Source of the DNA: Chitinophagaceae bacterium
Lineage (GTDB): Bacteria > Bacteroidota > Bacteroidia > Chitinophagales > Chitinophagaceae
NCBI GenBank assembly: GCA_947461495.1
Contig: CANHLV010000113.1
Span: 1 to 6,480 of the forward strand
Length of the DNA: 6,480 nt
Reading direction: 5' to 3'
Shown here: in pieces, positions 4,739 through 6,480 of the stretch
Layout of the letters: each line of letters begins with the position of its first letter
How positions within the stretch are numbered: the first letter of the stretch is position 1
Translations under genes and position numbers: made by a program
Notes under the pieces: model-generated
What the model was told of the DNA's origin: nothing
Seen by the model: only the letters and a program-made list of their open reading frames with translations
The model's database searches: none

Positions 4739-6480
4739 ATGATGACGGCATCGGAAATCAGACAGCATTTTCTTGATTTTTTCAAATCCAAAGAGCATTT
4801 AATCGTTCCTTCTGCACCTATAGTAGTAAAAAATGATCCGACGCTTTTGTTTACCAACGCCGGAATGAATCAGTTTAAAGATTATTTTCTGGGGAATAAA
4901 AAATCGCCTTCAACGCGTATCGCTGACACTCAAAAATGCCTACGCGTCAGCGGTAAACATAACGACCTTGAAGAAGTAGGTGTTGATACTTATCATCATA
5001 CCATGTTTGAAATGCTGGGTAATTGGAGCTTTGGTGATTATTTTAAAACAGAAGCCATTGCTTGGAGCTGGGAATTACTAACAGAAGTATACAAATTAGA
5101 TAAAGACAGATTGTATGTAACCGTTTTTGAAGGAGATGAGAAAGAAAATATACCGTCATCGAGTATCGCACTTGCAGAATGGAAAAAAATTGTGCCTGAA
5201 GACCGTATCATTTACGGAAATAAAAAAGACAATTTCTGGGAAATGGGTGATACCGGACCTTGTGGCCCTTGTTCAGAAATACATGTGGATTGCCGATCTG
5301 ATGAAGAAAGAGCAAAGATTCCGGGTAGAGAATTGGTAAACAAAGATCATCCTCAAGTTATTGAGATATGGAACAATGTATTCATTCAGTACAACAGAAA
5401 AAAAGATGGATCACTAGAACCTCTTCCGGAAAGGCATGTTGATACGGGAATGGGTTTTGAAAGACTAGTTCGTGTTTTACAAAACAAACAAAGCAACTAC
5501 GATACAGATGTTTTTTCAGGCACCATAAATGCCGTTGAAAAAATAACCGGAAAAACATATCAAGCAAAAGATGATAAAGAAAGTATTGCCTTCAGGGTTT
5601 TGTCGGATCATATCAGAGCGATTTCATTTACGATTGCTGACGGTCAATTGCCTTCGAATACAGGTGCGGGTTATGTGATTAGAAGAATTTTAAGAAGAGC
5701 AGTTCGTTACTATTATTCTTACCTTGATTACAAACAACCTTTGTTGTTTCAATTGCTGCCTATTATCGCCAAACAATTTGAAACCGTATTTCCTGAATTG
5801 ATACAACAGCAGGATTTTGTTGGTAAAGTAATTAAAGAAGAAGAAGAAGCTTTTTTAAGAACACTAGATAAAGGTTTGAAGAAAATTGATACTGTAATTG
5901 CACATTCTAAATCTGCTTCCAATCAAATTAGTGGTGCCGATGCATTTGAATTGTTGGATACTTTTGGCTTTCCTATTGATTTGACCATCTTGATTGCACA
6001 GGAAAATAATTTAACTGTGGATGAAGCTGGTTTTGAAAAAGAAATGAAAGTACAGAAAGACAGAAGTCGTGCTGCTACTGCATTGGATACGGAAGACTGG
6101 CAGATTGTAAACGAAGGCAACAGCAAAGGATTTGTGGGGTATAATCATCTGGAAGTCGAAACAAAAATTTTAAGATACAGAAAAGTAAAAGGAAAGGGGA
6201 AGGAGTTGTTTCAAATAGTTTTGGACACTACACCATTTTATGCAGAAAGTGGCGGACAAGTAGGCGATTCAGGTTCACTAATGGTGAATAATAGCCGCAT
6301 TGAAATTATCGATACCAAAAAAGAAAACGACCTCATCATTCATTTTGCAGAAAACATTGCTGCAGACATGAGTGGAAATGCAGCAGCAAAAGTTGATGCC
6401 GAAAGAAGAAAGCACATTACTGTTCATCATAGTGTTACCCATTTGATGCATGCTGCATTACGTAACGTTTTAGGCACACA
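4739..6480 (+). CDS. alaS: alanyl-tRNA synthetase, N-terminal two thirds
   Basis: The frame is open from ATG 4739 to the window edge (580 codons; the family is usually about 870 residues). A TAA at 4733-4735 blocks earlier starts. A second ATG follows at once at 4742 and equally fits the family opening M-T-x-x-E-I-R. The enzyme attaches alanine to tRNA-Ala in the cytoplasm. Class II catalytic landmarks are in order: TNAGM (39-43), HHTMFEMLGNWSFGDYFK (86-103, motif 2 region), GDTGPCGPCSE (170-180) and DTGMGFERL (235-243, motif 3). The tRNA-recognition helices follow to about 450, then the editing domain with ESGGQVGD (503-510) and the zinc-site HxxxH, His564 and His568, in HSVTHLMHAALR. The second half of that zinc site and the C-Ala domain lie beyond the edge. 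All motifs are intact, so editing of misacylated Ser or Gly tRNA is expected. Confidence 0.97.
   Translation, partial: MMTASEIRQHFLDFFKSKEHLIVPSAPIVVKNDPTLLFTNAGMNQFKDYFLGNKKSPSTRIADTQKCLRVSGKHNDLEEVGVDTYHHTMFEMLGNWSFGDYFKTEAIAWSWELLTEVYKLDKDRLYVTVFEGDEKENIPSSSIALAEWKKIVPEDRIIYGNKKDNFWEMGDTGPCGPCSEIHVDCRSDEERAKIPGRELVNKDHPQVIEIWNNVFIQYNRKKDGSLEPLPERHVDTGMGFERLVRVLQNKQSNYDTDVFSGTINAVEKITGKTYQAKDDKESIAFRVLSDHIRAISFTIADGQLPSNTGAGYVIRRILRRAVRYYYSYLDYKQPLLFQLLPIIAKQFETVFPELIQQQDFVGKVIKEEEEAFLRTLDKGLKKIDTVIAHSKSASNQISGADAFELLDTFGFPIDLTILIAQENNLTVDEAGFEKEMKVQKDRSRAATALDTEDWQIVNEGNSKGFVGYNHLEVETKILRYRKVKGKGKELFQIVLDTTPFYAESGGQVGDSGSLMVNNSRIEIIDTKKENDLIIHFAENIAADMSGNAAAKVDAERRKHITVHHSVTHLMHAALRNVLGT

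Noticed and set aside
5127..6126. Open frames at 5127-5339 (plus), 5382-5567 (minus) and 5923-6126 (minus)
   Set aside because: They are out-of-frame or antisense shadows within alaS, whose motifs are continuous across the region.

Overview
The window is AT-rich chromosomal DNA that looks like a member of the Bacteroidota. The grounds are the family-level match of an LpxH-type lipid A hydrolase, a MerR-type regulator encoded directly after an M23 peptidase with alaS divergent upstream, the lack of Shine-Dalgarno sequences before most starts, and a TAnnTTTG promoter element of the kind used by the Bacteroidota primary sigma factor. I cannot place it more finely. All genes are intact except the two cut by the window edges, and I see no mobile element, CRISPR array, rRNA or tRNA.

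Layout, left to right. (1) 1-1247, plus strand: the C-terminal 141 residues of a UDP-2,3-diacylglucosamine hydrolase (LpxH type). It overlaps by 4 bases a gene for a secreted, probably beta-propeller protein of unknown function that starts at TTG. (2) 1248-1373: a gene-free, very AT-rich spacer with overlapping inverted repeats. (3) 1374-2501, plus strand: an MscS-family mechanosensitive channel. (4) 2494-4592, minus strand: a likely three-gene operon read leftward, in the order M23 peptidase, MerR-family regulator, exported thioredoxin-fold protein. Its last gene runs tail-to-tail into the mscS-type gene, and the two reading frames overlap by 8 bp. (5) 4593-4738: a divergent promoter region with a good candidate promoter for the operon, a hairpin and a 22-bp-spaced direct repeat. 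(6) 4739 to the right edge, plus strand: alaS, encoding alanyl-tRNA synthetase. It is open to the end of the window (580 codons seen) and has no stop inside it.

Functionally the region is mostly about the cell envelope: lipid A synthesis, turgor release through a mechanosensitive channel, peptidoglycan remodelling by a membrane-anchored M23 peptidase, and two exported proteins of unclear role. alaS is housekeeping. I do not find a clear new system. The points most worth following are the exported thioredoxin-like protein with a CxxT instead of a CxxC active site in the peptidase/regulator operon, the MerR-type protein with no effector domain but a long proline-rich N-terminus, the propeller gene coupled to lpxH, and the overlapping convergent stops inside an inverted repeat.
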